A stretch of 64,000 bases of DNA. Source: Paraphysomonas bandaiensis (taxonomy: Eukaryota > Chrysophyceae). The stretch lies in NCBI GenBank assembly GCA_965644295.1, contig CBFFRP010000527.1, positions 22,321 to 86,320 of the forward strand, in the 5' to 3' direction. The translations under genes and the position numbers were made by a program. Every line of letters starts with the position of its first letter. Within the stretch, counting starts at the first letter, position 1. The notes beneath the pieces are model-generated. The model ran no database searches. It had not been told where the DNA came from and saw only the letters and a program-made list of their open reading frames with translations. This document shows positions 40,473 to 53,200 of this stretch, one piece after another.

Positions 40473-42338
40473 CTATACAACACCGCTTAATGTTGCTGCT
40501 ACATTGATGTCAGCCTCTTCTAATGCTTTAGTAGATATCTTGGTTCCCATAACATACACAGGTTTTATGTATTCTTCGGTTGCTTGGGCTTTTTGCGCTA
40601 ATTTTTCTTCTTTCGCTTCTTTGCGCTTCATGTCCATCACCGTCGACACCATCTCACTGATAAGAATTGAGTTATTCTGTTCATACTCTTTGATACGCTG
40701 AAACCAATCCTCTCTGTCTTCTCCTGATAGTGGAAGAAGGTCCAGAGACTTAAGTAGGTCGAACTTGACATTATGTTCTTCAATGTTAATCTGAAGGCGT
40801 TGATGTTTCATACTGATCCCCATAAACTGTCGTAGTGAATGGGCAGTCCATGACACCTTGGCCTCAGTTCCCTTGGCAGCAGCAGCTTTAGCAGCGGCCA
40901 ATTTGTTGCGTTCCAGCATAGGCAAGTGAGGAGTCTCGCCAATGCACCACCCGGGGTTATGGAGGGACCCTTTCAGATCATGTATGAGAGCATTACCTTG
41001 AGTGGTGCCTTGACAAATACTTTGCCATCCACCCTTGGTGTCAGATATCTGTTGCCAGCCTTCAGGACTGCGGCTGAGTGCTTGAAGCATTTTCAGTGCT
41101 TCAAGTTGAATAATCTCTTCGCTGTAGAGAGCCCTCAAGGCTCCAATAACCAGAGGAACCGCCTTTTTTCGGACAAGGTAATCAAGGGCAGGAGAGTGAA
41201 TGGACGACACTCGAGTGAGAAATAACATTGCTGGAGCAAGGATAAGAGAGTTATTCATGTGTCTTTCCATGCATTTTAAAATAACTTTCGCAGCACCCAG
41301 CTCATACAGATGAACAACACGGGAGTTAGTGCTCGAGACCCAGTTGAACAATTTTAATACGCACCGAAGTATATTCACATTTTTGGAATATTTACGGCAA
41401 TATAACATGAAGTATGAAAGCATGCGCCGTTCCAAAATTTCGACTCGGCACTCTTCGCTACGACTTGCTTGTAGAACGCCCGCAGTGCAGTGCTCCACCA
41501 TTTCGACATTACTCATGTGACGGTGACCCATAGCGAATACAACATTTAGAACGGTGGTATCCTTAATAAGAGCATCTCTGGTAAAATTACAGTCTAACAA
41601 TTGACGCAAAATAGCCAGTGCACAAAGCTGAATATCAAAATTATTTCGATGCCTATTTTGGGCTTCAATGGCTAATCGCACGCCATTATGACGATACACT
41701 TGAATGCAGCCTTCTCCTGACAACGAGTGAGCGTGGAGAAGCTTCATACCCTTGGCTGCAGTGGGTTCATCAGCTATATTTTTATACACCCATGAAACAA
41801 GCATTAAGACGTTATAGGCACTGTCCGCAGAGTCGGTCTCTCGCAATGTTTTCTCTTCCAAGTCTTCTTTTTCTAATGAGCTAAACTCAGCGTTTTCTCG
41901 GCGCTCCCACGGCCCACGACGTGTTTCTGCTACAAATTTAGCATATTCTTCCGCCTTTCTCTTTTGTATTTCCAAATCTTCAAGCTCTTTAGCGAAAGCC
42001 TCTCGAGCTTCCAGACTGGGACAGTATAAAGAATGTCGTGCAGTATGACCGCAACATGTCCATATTCCAGTATACTTTACTGGTCTTCCTATTTTATATT
42101 CTTTCTTACGCCATGATCCATTGTGTAATAGATGGTAATTAGGATTCACACTTGATACTTCTGATTCATTAATAGTAGAATCATCTGGACCTCCTTCCAA
42201 TGTAGAGATATGCTCATCAGCATCATCAGCATGCTCATAGCCATCATCAGCATCATCTACATGCTCATAGGCATCATCGGCATGCTCATCGACATCATCT
42301 ATATCTGTATTATGTTCCATATCAAGATTCTTCTCCAT
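40473..42338 (-). CDS. Armadillo/HEAT-like helical-repeat protein with N-terminal Cys/His motif
   Basis: A 621-residue single-exon frame. Residues 13-45 are an acidic degenerate repeat (DEHADDAYEHVDDAD type). A compact motif at 93-106 (W-T-C-C-G-H, then H and C) looks like a small zinc-binding unit of the kind that follows a tryptophan in several stramenopile proteins. Residues about 185-450 are all-helical with armadillo-like spacing (ALAILRQLLDCNFTRDALIK, VLKLFNWVSSTNSRVVHLYE, ALKMLQALSRSPEGW). The C-terminal 120 residues are charged and probably coiled coil. This architecture suggests a scaffold; I cannot name the protein or its partner. It is head to head with the pyruvyl transferase-like gene. 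Confidence 0.7.
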   Translation of the reverse strand: MEKNLDMEHNTDIDDVDEHADDAYEHVDDADDGYEHADDADEHISTLEGGPDDSTINESEVSSVNPNYHLLHNGSWRKKEYKIGRPVKYTGIWTCCGHTARHSLYCPSLEAREAFAKELEDLEIQKRKAEEYAKFVAETRRGPWERRENAEFSSLEKEDLEEKTLRETDSADSAYNVLMLVSWVYKNIADEPTAAKGMKLLHAHSLSGEGCIQVYRHNGVRLAIEAQNRHRNNFDIQLCALAILRQLLDCNFTRDALIKDTTVLNVVFAMGHRHMSNVEMVEHCTAGVLQASRSEECRVEILERRMLSYFMLYCRKYSKNVNILRCVLKLFNWVSSTNSRVVHLYELGAAKVILKCMERHMNNSLILAPAMLFLTRVSSIHSPALDYLVRKKAVPLVIGALRALYSEEIIQLEALKMLQALSRSPEGWQQISDTKGGWQSICQGTTQGNALIHDLKGSLHNPGWCIGETPHLPMLERNKLAAAKAAAAKGTEAKVSWTAHSLRQFMGISMKHQRLQINIEEHNVKFDLLKSLDLLPLSGEDREDWFQRIKEYEQNNSILISEMVSTVMDMKRKEAKEEKLAQKAQATEEYIKPVYVMGTKISTKALEEADINVAATLSGVV

Positions 42339-42724
42339 AGGAATGAATATTTATCTTATAGGATGTATATATAGTGGTAATGTGATGAGTCTGATTGACA
42401 TCTTCGTATATAAGAACAGTACAGTAACAGAAACAAGTGGAGAACTCTATACTGTACTCTATATATACGTATGTACAGTATACCAGGTATATGTATATCG
42501 TATGTATACGAGCTGTATGTGTGTGTACTTGTGTACTTGTACATATACGTTAGGCCATAATACCCATATATGCATATGTACATCCTCTGTGTACGTGGTA
42601 CCTACCTATACTGTATATACAGTAGGTAGGTATACCATACAGCAGTACATGTATATAGCATACATATATATGTGCACTGCTCGTGGCTATACATTCAAAC
42701 AGCAGTGAGTGTCACAATATCAGA
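42339..42724. promoter_or_regulatory. Head-to-head promoter region
   Basis: This 386-bp spacer between two divergent start codons is dense in GTAC, GTATAC and TGTA pieces (about 42455-42670), with the short palindrome-like stretch CTGTATATACAG near 42610-42621. It resembles the GTA-rich sequences in the other divergent spacers. Confidence 0.45.
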
Positions 42725-43952
42725 ATGTATTTAATAGTTTTCTATGGGGTTTATATATCAATATGGTTCACATCTGTTGCTGCAGGCATTATCCTTAATG
42801 AAACTATTCATCTGGATACACATAGCGACGGCTCACTCATCACCACACAGTTCCTTCTACATGAAGAGGATCACACTGATGATATTATAAGACAGTTTTG
42901 TTGGGAACATCAAGTATTAGTACCTGCTTGTCAAACACTACATTCATCCATACATTCCCGTGTATCTGGACACAAGAAGGGCACACAGCAGCATCATATG
43001 CCTGTTGTATCCGCTATCGAATTAGCTGAAGTGAAACTGAATATAGGGGATATGATTGGATATAAGCTACTCCAGCACTATGGGATGCAGAAATCTGTAG
43101 CTGTTCGAAGAATAGGTTTATCTGCTGTTTCATATCAGCGGGACACATATAGAAGTGTGTTCTGTGGAGATTTTGAGGTTCATAATGCTGTGGGAATTGT
43201 AGGAAGCATATTGCAGTGGATAGAAACCGTTGAACTGGATTCGAGTGGTCTAAACATTACTGTTATTGGTCTGGGCTACATAGAAGCCTCTAATGAGATG
43301 TCTTCTTGTGGGCACATAACGTATAAGGGTGTGAGAGGTCCTCTCACACAAGATATAGTTCGAAGTAGATGTGGACAAGTCCCTGCAATAATATCTGATC
43401 CTGGCCTGTTAATATCCAGACTTTTTGTGCTTCCCACTGTTAGACATCAACATCAAAGAGATGTTGGTACGTCAAAGTTACTTGTTCTATATTCACTTAA
43501 TTTTGTTGAATGACGTAGGATTCGTCATTCATGAATCTGACAGAGAAAAGTTCTTTTCGTTATTTCCTCACTATCGAGAATACCTCATAGACAATCACAA
43601 CGGCGACATGCAATTATTTGTTCAGCAAATGAGCATGTATAAACGTGTGGTTAGCTCAAGCTTGCACGGAATAGTTTTCTCTCATGCTTATAGTATTCCT
43701 GTTTGCGCTATTAAGGTGGACAGCCGTATTATTGGTGGTGAATTTAAGTATAGAGATTACTATCACTCTATTGGATACACTCAGTATACACGCCGGTTAT
43801 CGTTGGAAGAAATTGGTGACTTCTCACTGTCTGGATTTTCGGCTATTGTAGATAATTGTTGGCAGCCTGATAGAATCAAAATAGAACGTGTGAAGTCAAT
43901 GCAAGAGTCTATGATAATGGACTATTTCGAAAACTATCATGATGCGTATTAA
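42725..43952 (+). CDS. Secreted or Golgi polysaccharide pyruvyl transferase-like protein, 2 exons
   Basis: Exon 42725-43466, a 52-bp GT-AG intron (43467-43518), and exon 43519-43952 give 391 residues ending in TAA. Residues 1-21 (MYLIVFYGVYISIWFTSVAA) form a clear signal peptide or anchor. The polysaccharide pyruvyl transferase family pattern is present: NIGD (106-109) early, an ISDPGLLISRLF core (the D-P-x-L-L motif), GFVIH (248-252), and the signature KRVVSSSLHGIVFSHAYSIP (289-308) containing S-S-L-H-G. In bacteria and fission yeast, members transfer pyruvate from phosphoenolpyruvate to sugars of surface polysaccharides as 4,6-ketals. The substrate here is unknown. The 42725 ATG was preferred because it starts the signal sequence. 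The intron call rests on phase and restoration of the motif run. Confidence 0.85.
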
Positions 43953-45381
43953 ATTCCTAGATTGTGAAGCGTTTGTTTTACCACAGTATTGGCGCTTCAC
44001 TTAATTAGCAGATGTGCAAATAAAAGAAAGTTTTAAATAGTTGAAGTATAAACTTCGCTTCCGTAGTTTCCCTCTTGAATGAATGGATATCACATCGCAT
44101 GCATGCATATCCACACACTTAGTACAATGTATCGACATGTTACATCTGTAATCTCTAATCATTATTTACGATTCATCAAGTCAATACCTTGTAGTTCAAC
44201 TAAAATACATAAACTATTTATAGCAGGACTGTGGTCTGACATTTTGTACAACACACTATTTACTAATTACCCGGTCCTTGCTGTGGTGTAATTACAGGTA
44301 GCTAGCCATTGGTACCGAATGCTGACTTTCATATGACGTGACAAAAAGGATCTAATGTGTGTAAACAGTGTGCTCACAGCCCATATTTGATTTTCATGGA
44401 CGACAAGGACATATCCTTCTAACAGTATTCTAATGATTCTACGACTCTACCAACAAGATAGGTTCAAAATTATAGCAGAGTCTTATATCTCAACCTTAGG
44501 TTCCTCTTCCATAATAATAAACATGTTTGCAGCTACTGACTAACTACCAGTAAATTCCAACATGAAGAAAATTGCATCTAATTTCCAATAATTAGCAATA
44601 TACTACCTACGATTCCCAGGCCAAAGGAATGACCTTCATTCACTTTCTATTCCAATACATCAGACAAAGTACAATGGATTCATCATCAATATGTAAGGGA
44701 AGATACATTTAGTACTTCATTGTTGTTGACGAAAAATGCATGTAGTTCTAATGCAATATAGACTCACAAATGCATGTGTATGAGTAAACTGAATTCGGTG
44801 TAATACATTCAATATACAATGATAACAACAATGTAGAATACGTAAAGTATAACTGTATTACTGAAATACCCGCAATTTTCCAGCAAAATTCTCCAACCTT
44901 GCTCATTTTAAAGCTCCATGAATATCGTTAATCATTGTCTCCATGATTACTCCTTTTCTCTTTGTTTCTGTTTACATCAATTCTTATATCAGTTGCAAGC
45001 ACATCTTATCATACGCTGCCTATTACATTCACCAACTGTTCCATCATATGGTCTGTATGCTTCATGCTGATGTTCAGTTCCTGCCCTGTTTATTTGAAAT
45101 TCGAAGCGAAGAACTTCTCCAGGTGGCAGAAGAAGTGCTGCGCATGGTTCTATCGCAAGCCAAAGATCGTTTATCCTAACCCTAAACGATCATCATCCAA
45201 TCGAACCTGACGATTTTCAATATCGACTAAACGTATATTACAATGAAGGTAAGAACTATCTATGGTCTGTCATTTCGAGCTCTATCATTGGTTAAAATAA
45301 AGAGGCCAAAACGTACTATAGTGCTATATATCTATGTATAACAAAGTTCTGTTGACTAATTAAAAATACTTACAAGCGATA
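43953..45381. other. AT-rich intergenic region
   Basis: No gene supported. Two overlapping small frames at 44943-45210 have no recognisable features. The last part is the 5' flank of the Copia-like remnant, where no long terminal repeat could be identified. Confidence 0.4.
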
Positions 45382-46689
45382 ATGAACAAAACTTCTGGCA
45401 CATTCGCTAGTAATAGTGCAGAATCAGCTACACCTGTGTCCACCCACCACTCCTAAGTTAGTGGGTTTCTCAATATAATCCCACCTCGAAGTACTGTCAA
45501 TTTTACTGGAAGGGATATAAGCTCTTGGGAAAAGATTCAACAAATGAAGAACTCGTCGGAAAAACAAGTCATCCCCAGGGGAAAATTCCAATTCAGGAAA
45601 GTAAAATTTCAGCTATCATCACGGACACAGAATACCGAAAATGACGGAGGCCACTTCGAACATCAATTTACTAAATATGAAGAGAGAGGACCTTCGATAC
45701 AGAGAGGGCGAGACTTTGAAGGCATGACGTACACCGTAGAAAACGGATCAAATTTAGCATTATGTGAACAAGAAGTAGGAATGGGATCTCTCGATACTGG
45801 TTGCACAGTTTCAATCACACCAGAAGCCAGGTACCTCACGAAATACGTCGAATGTCCCACCGATATATACAAACAGCCAAAAGTCTAGAACATCTATGCC
45901 CTCATCAGGTCATGGAGAACTCGGTATAATTTCGAAATGCAAGCATGTGGACCAAGCTTCTAGAACCCTTATTTTCATCAGCCAATTGGATGATCTCGGA
46001 TACAAAATTGTGTGCGAAAATTAGTCAGTTGAGATAATTAAAGACAGAATATTGCTCCCAAAGGGGAATCGAGTTGGAGGACTTTATGAAATCCCATTAT
46101 CAGATCTCGGGACTTTCATTGACATTTCTCACCTCACTTCAACTGCTTCAGGACAACCTGCAGTCTTAGCACACAAAAGACTTGCACACGCCTCCATAGG
46201 GCTTATACAAAAAAGCAATACAACACACTCTGAATAGGAAGGTATTTTAAAGGGATTGACAAAATATTCAAAGAAAACGAGACCTCCAGGACGATTGAGA
46301 GTTTCAAATACCTCATAGAACTCTTACATGTGGACCCGAATGACAGCCTAACCTACGTAACAACTCATAAAAGTGAGAAAAGGATTAATTGCAGCGTACC
46401 GTGGGATAATAGCGGTGATATCCCACGTATTATTCAACTCGACGAGCCTATACAAGCACCAGACATCGAACGATTTACCAAGGAATACACGGAATCTAGA
46501 GCAGATTCTCGCAAACGTATCAATTCTCGATTTGAAATTTCATTATATAAATCCAGCAAACCAAATCGAGATCCCGATATAGATAACGAATCTCCAGCGC
46601 TAGCCGCCACTTCCAGGGGGAGTAGCGTGAATTTAAGACATCATGATGCCGCGCAGGAGAGGGTCAGTACACCTTTGACTTACCTGTAG
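45382..46689 (+). mobile_element. Decayed Ty1/Copia-type retrotransposon (gag-pol remnant)
   Basis: Pieces of a Copia polyprotein lie in order. A gag-like N-terminus begins at 45382 (MNKTSGTFASNSAES, then a TAA, then TVNFTGRDISSWEKIQQM). A protease-like segment with DTGCTVSITP lies near 45802. A GAG-pre-integrase segment at about 45985-46230 has GGLYEIPL and LAHKRLAHASIG, and a possible start of the integrase zinc region follows. Stops at about 45886, 46024 and 46235 and later frame changes break it, and most of gag, integrase and the whole reverse transcriptase/RNase H are missing. No terminal repeats or target-site duplication were found, so it is an old truncated copy that cannot act on its own. 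Confidence 0.75.
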
Positions 46690-47251
46690 TATTTATTGGT
46701 TCAAACCTCTTATTGTTCTTACATGTCTTGTTTAAATTGCTCCATGAACATGTGTAGTAATTTACCAATGCCTTCTGTAAGTTCCATGACTAATAATAAT
46801 CTTTAGCAATTGTATTCGATACCAACGGCTACAATTCAAACACTTTTAAGTTACTGTATTTAATTGCTCCCTTTAGGCAAAACTTAACAATGTTCGTAAA
46901 TCGACACATTCTACTCGTTATATTTATTACGTTAAAACATAGATATACGGAATTCAAAGAATACATACGGCGCCAACTAAGCGTAACACATGTAAGAAAT
47001 AGGCACTCTATACATATGCTATTCTAAACTGTCGTGGCTGATGTAGTCCATGATAATACATTAACAGTTTTCAACTGTCGAAAAGTTGTCACAGTATATA
47101 CATGTGATAATCCCACAAAGATCATTGATGGAACTGTTCTAATATGATTCTAAAAGTGATTTTGCTATGAATTCGGCAGTTTAATATGCATGCATGCAGA
47201 CATAGATATATATCAACGTCTATTTTCGCTTATTACAAAGCCTCATAGCGT
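46690..47251. other. Intergenic, 3' flank of the giant PT-repeat gene
   Basis: AT-rich, no gene seen. The minus-strand giant gene ends at 47252, so this should hold its 3' untranslated region. Confidence 0.45.
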
Positions 47252-50200
47252 CTAGTTTTTTTTATCTTGTTTAATGACGCCTTTTTTCATAGGCGAAACA
47301 GGGGTGCGTCCGGTTGCTGCTGGACTCTGGCTTTGCAAACGGATGGAAGGAGAATTCCGCACTGGACTGGCAGATCGCGGTCCCGATGATACTCCGACAC
47401 TGTGCGACCGAAGTGGGGGGCTAGAAGTAGGATATATACCCAGGTTACGCTGTGGATGGCGAGCTGGCGCTGCTGTGCGGGTCCCCCGCTGCTTGTTAAT
47501 GGCATGTTGTTTGTTTACACTTCCTCTTGTAGATGTTGTAACCCGCTGTGTAGATGGGTCAGGGCTTTTAGATATACCCGGCTCCTGTCGTGGGCGATGC
47601 GTACTCGATAGAGTCGGAGTGGCACGAGGTGTACGAATGTGTGTTACTTTTATCGCATTGTCGTCTTCGTCATCGGAGGATAAAACAATGCTGTCTATTG
47701 TAATTCCCTTACGAGGGGTTTTCTTCTTGGGTTTACTCCCCTGATACTGAAGGTTACGGACACTGCTGATCGGATTGTCGTCGGTATACGGCTGATCTCC
47801 ATCAGACGACAATGACAACACTGTGCCCACTGGTCGCTTTGTAACACTCTTTGGAGTAAATGTCGGTGAAGAGGGTATGTTGGCGGTCGTCATGCTCTTA
47901 GTGTGAGGTTTACTTCCAAATGCGTCATTACCACGCCCTCTTCCGATCAAGAAGTTGAGAAGAGGCGGTTTCTTCTCATTCTTTTCAATATCACTTAGTT
48001 CCTCCTTCTCGTGATCACTATGTTTACCCGGTGATATATTCTTCGAATCTTTTTTATCTCTTCCCGATGAGTTTTTGACACGTCGATCCTGAGAATGTAT
48101 ACCTGGTATGGGAGCTCCATCCACCCTTCGGAATGTGGTAGGAGTGATATTCGGCTTCGGAGCAGGTGAGCTGAGCTGCACATCACTATCACGCGTCTTC
48201 AGTGCGGATGTCTGCTTTCTTATTGTCCGTGGGCGTGCGCTACTAGGTTCCGTCTGAGGTAGAGCATTGTCCGCGTCCCAAGTCCGGGGCTTCGACTGGT
48301 GCTTAATTTTTGGCGGTTTTAGGACTGTGGAGTCAGATTCTGCTTTACTTTTAACAGTTTTCATTCCCATTGGTAACCGCTTTGTTGAACTCAAAGGTTC
48401 TAAACCGGGCCTTTGCGGAGCTTTACGTGCAGGTAAACTGGCACCAGGTTTACGAGGCACATTATTGGATCGATCACTACTTGGAGAGTTTACAGAATCT
48501 ATGAACGCCGATGACCCCACGATTCTCACACTAAGGTTACAGTCACTGTCATCATCAGATGATCCGTCAAGATTTATAGGCGAGTCTTGCCACACCCGGT
48601 TGCCTTCGGATTTAGTGCCGATAGTATCTTTCGGAGCAACACGAGGAATGCTCTTCTCTTGTTTGCAGGCACGGTGAATACTCTCTAACGGTGGAACTGG
48701 GCTGCTCGAATGTCCTCGTTTCGAAGGTGATGGCGTAGATTCTGTTCGATGTATATCCGAATACTGTTGTGACGGCTCGTCAAGTTTTCCAATACCAGTG
48801 GGGCGAGGGGAAGTCGGTTCTGAAGGCGTCGTCGATGCAACACTGTCAGTGTGGCTAACTGATCTCTTTAACTCAGGAGAGCGCTGATTCTGAACCTTTT
48901 GGATATTCTTCTGGGAATCAGAATTTTCACCAGATAAGTAGGTTGAATCACGTGAATTAGATTTCGTCCGCTCATCATAAACCTTCTCCAGTGATGATTT
49001 CGGTATACCCTGAGTACCCACTTCCGGTGAACCGCTTCGTAACTTCGATGACATGAACCAACCAGACTTTTCTGCTTTCTCTGGTGGGTTGGCGTCACCA
49101 GGGAACAAATCACCGGCAAGGCCTCTCAGGGGATAAAGAGGTAGAACGTTGTGATCTGGAGAATGAGTCGCGTCGTCATCCAGTGGTATTGAATCACGAG
49201 GCCTTCCTGCAGTCTCATCAATAACTGTAGTCTCATCCCCGAGCAAGGAGCTCTGAGACTTCAATAGCTCCTTGCGGCGAGCGGCTGCCCGCTTCGCATA
49301 GTCCTCTCGATTAGTTTCCAGTGGTCGCATAACAGGTGCAGATTTTCCGTGACTTGAATCATTTTCATCATAATCCCAATCGCAAATAAATGGCTTATTG
49401 CATGGCACGCCCACAAATGCAGTAGATGCGAGCTCTTCGTCAGAGTGTAAATAGGATTCATGTGATTCTGTCTTCTCAGCAGCATACTTAGCGCTCCAGA
49501 ATCTGCATATACAACATAGGATAAAAAGTAGCACCAATATTCCCGGTACATAGTAGTACCAATACTTCCTGCCAACCACTTCTGCCGAGTCAATAATTGT
49601 AAAGGTCTCATCTTGAGGAGTTGGGGCTAACGTTGGAGCTGCAGTTTTGACTTCATCGATTGCGAAACCATCATCAAACTGGGGAAGAATAAATAATGCT
49701 TCAGCTGTATCGTTGAAGTGTGTACTTCCATACTTTCTTGATAAAGAAATGAAATCAGAACCAACCGATGCCTGTGTAAAAGTGTCGTTGACACTCTGTT
49801 TCATAGCGGTAGCGAATGTACTTGAATCCGCATACTGTCGTTTCGGTACAACCGCTTTCACTGAATATCCCACTCTGGTTATTGTATTTAATAAGGCAAG
49901 ATTTCTGTGAGAATTGTGCCTTCTCAGATTCTGAGTGCCAGTTCTAGACTGCGATAGGGATTCATATACTGAAAAATTAACTTGAGATGGTGTCGAAATA
50001 GTGGTTACTGATAATATCTGAATATTTTTTGCTAGTATAACTCCTGCGGACATGGATGACACAATGAGTTCTTTGAATGCAGTTTCTGCTGGAGCGTCAA
50101 ACATATAAGCTTGGATTCCAAATATATCCTGTCTACCAGTGACACTGACAACACTTACAACTTCGAAAAACGTCGTTGGTAGACTTGAGGGTATGCTCGT

Positions 50201-53200
50201 TGGGCTGGTTGGTGCACTTGTCGGTTGCGATGACGGCTGGCTACTTGGTTGGAGAGTGGGCTCTCCAGTAGGTTGACCCGTCGGTGACCCCGTTGGTTGG
50301 CCCGACGGCCGCACTGTGGGTTGGCTACTGGGCTGTCCAGAAGGTTGACAGGTCGGTTGTCCAGAAGGCATTCCGGAAGGTTGTGAACTTGGAAAGCTTG
50401 TGGGCAGGCATGTTGGTTCTCTCGTCGGCACACTTGTTGGCTGACCAGAAGGCTGGCTAGTTGGTTGACCAGTAGGCTGCCCTGTGGGTTGGCTTGTGGG
50501 TTGACAAGTTGGCTGTCCGGAAGGTATACCGGTCGGAATACAAGTTGGCTGAGCTGACGGCTGACTAGTGGGAGCAGCTGTAGGTTGGCCTGTGGGTTGG
50601 GCTGTGGGTTGTCCTGACGGCGCGGATGTTGGCTGTCCTGTAGGCTGTCCAGTTGGATCACATGTGGGAATACCCGACGGTTGCCCTGTAGGAATGTCAG
50701 TTGGACCACTCGTAGGCTCTCCTGTTGGATGTCCACTAGGCTCTCCAGTAGGTTCACCAGTAGGGTAACATGTGGGTTGTCCGGTGGGGTATGAACTAGG
50801 TTCACTCGTTGGTTGTGCTGTTGGCTGTCCAGAAGGTTGTCCAGTAGGCTGACTTGTCGGTTGTCCTGTTGGTTTCCCTGTAGGCTGGCCAGTTGGTCTT
50901 CCAGAAGGTTGACCAGTAGGATTGCTTGTTGGTTGGCCAGTAGGCTGACCGGTGGGTTGACAAGATGGTTGGCCTGTGGGCTGACCTGTAGGTTGACCAG
51001 TAGGTTCTCCAGTTGGTTGGCTCGTTGGCTCCCCAGAGGGCTGCCCAGTAGGCTGACCGGACGGCTCTCCAGTTGGCTGTCCTGTAGGCAACGACTCACG
51101 CAAAAACATTTGAGTGAACAATGGATGACCCTGGTGGTCACATGGACCAGAGTTTACTCCAGTACTCGAAACCTCAATTGTAACTGAACCACCCAGCGGT
51201 TCTTCCACGAATTCTGAAATATCCATATCAACAATACAATGGTACCACCTATCACCGCAAGATTCACCAGGAATACAATGCGCCATAACTACTGCTCCGT
51301 TGATTTTAATAGTCGCATACTGATTAGCTATAATTGCAAAATTTGTAGGATAAACATCAACAGAAAGAAACAAAGAGTAAGCGCTATTCACATATGACAA
51401 ACCATCGACCTCCCATAAAACTGGAGATGAGTCACTTCCACCACCAGTAAACTGTAAGCCCAGTGGAAACATATACGTTGGATGAGAACTCGGTTCGCCA
51501 GAGGGCACGACTGTTGGTTGACTTGAAGGCTGTCCAGTGGGCTGAGAAGTAGGTCGAATTGAAGGTAGAGCACTTGGTTGTCCAGAAGGAATACTGGTAG
51601 GCTGCAGAGTGGGCACGCCAGATGGCTGCCCACTAGGTAATGCGGTAGGCAATCCACTAGGTTGACCAGAAGGCCGGTATGTTGGATGACCTGATGGATA
51701 ACCGGTAGGCTGACACGTTGGCTGGCCTGTCGGGTTTCCTGACGGTTGTCCGGACGGCTCACTGGAGGGCTGACCAGTCGGTTCACCTGTTGGGAGAATC
51801 GAAGGAATACTTGACGGTTCGCCTGTTGGTTCCCGTGACGGCTGCCCGGTGGGTTTTCCAGTTGGCTGTAACGTTGGTTGACCGGAAGGCAGACATGTTG
51901 GCTCAGATGTAGGGGAAGGTGTAGGCTGTTCAGTAGGTTGGCCACTCGGCTGCCCAGTTGGTATACCACTGGGTTCACTTGTCGGTTGATTTGTTGGTCC
52001 ACTCGTTGGCTGACTCGTGGGTTGGCTAGATGGCAGCCCACTGGGCTGGCTGGATGGTTGTCCACTGGGTTGAACAGTCGGTTGACAAGTTGGTATACCA
52101 CTGGGCTGACTGCTTGGTGTACCGGTCGGATAGAATGTGGGTAATGCGCTTGGTTCAGATGAAGGCTTACCAGAAGGTTGACCTGTAGGTTCACCAGTTG
52201 GCTCAGTTGTAGGCTGCGATGAAGGTTGACCCGTCGGCTGAGCACTCGGCTGACTCGTGGGTTGCTCGCTAGGCTGACTCGATGGGGTAATACTAGGTGC
52301 ACCACTAGGAATACATGTTGGAAATGACGTAGGACAACCAGATGGCTGCCCTGTTGGCAACCCCGTTGGGTCTCCTGTTGGTACTTTACTTGGGAGAGAT
52401 GTTGGTTGACCAGAAGGGTAACTACTGGGATTGCTCGTAGGTTGACCAGATGGTATGCTGGACGGTAGACCCGAAGGGACAACAGTGGGAAAGACCGTTG
52501 GAATACCAGATGGTTGTGCACTAGGTTTCCCAGTGGGATAGCCAGTTGGCACACCCGTAGGTTGACTGCTTGGAATAGCCCCTCTCAATTGCAGATGTGT
52601 GTATAGCGGATAGCCCATGTAGTCACATGGTCCTCCTGTCACACCAGTGCTTGATACCTCAATCGTTAAACTCCCTCCCAATGGCTCAGACACATAATCT
52701 GATATATCCATATCATAGAAGCAATTGTAATATGACGAGCCACATTCCTCAGCAGGTGTACAATATTCCATAACTGTTACGTTGTTGACCTTAATTGTAG
52801 CCCACTGAGTAGCCATAGACCCATAGCTGGTGGGGAAAACATCAACTGTCAAATATAGTGGGTACGAGGAGTTAGCCCATCCAAGACTATCAGGTGTCCA
52901 CACTACGGGGAAAGAATTTCTTCCTCCTCTAAACACCTCCAATGCTAAAGGATATTGATAGGTAGGGTGACCGGAGGGTACTCCACTTGGTTGCCCAGAT
53001 GGAACAGCGGAAGGAACACTGGTAGGCTGACCAGTAGTGGGTAGTCCTGTAGGCCTACAAGTTGGATTTCCAGTGGGTTGAGATGATGGTTGACCAGTAG
53101 GTTGTCCCGTGGGTTGCGTTGATGGTGTCGATGTCGGTTGCTCCGAAGGTACTCCAGTAGGTGGACAAGAAGGTTCACTGGACGGCTGCCCTGACGGTTG

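Noticed and set aside
44943-45210. Two overlapping frames of about 80 codons as part of the Copia element
   Set aside because: No Copia motif could be aligned and neither frame continues into the gag-like segment at 45382.
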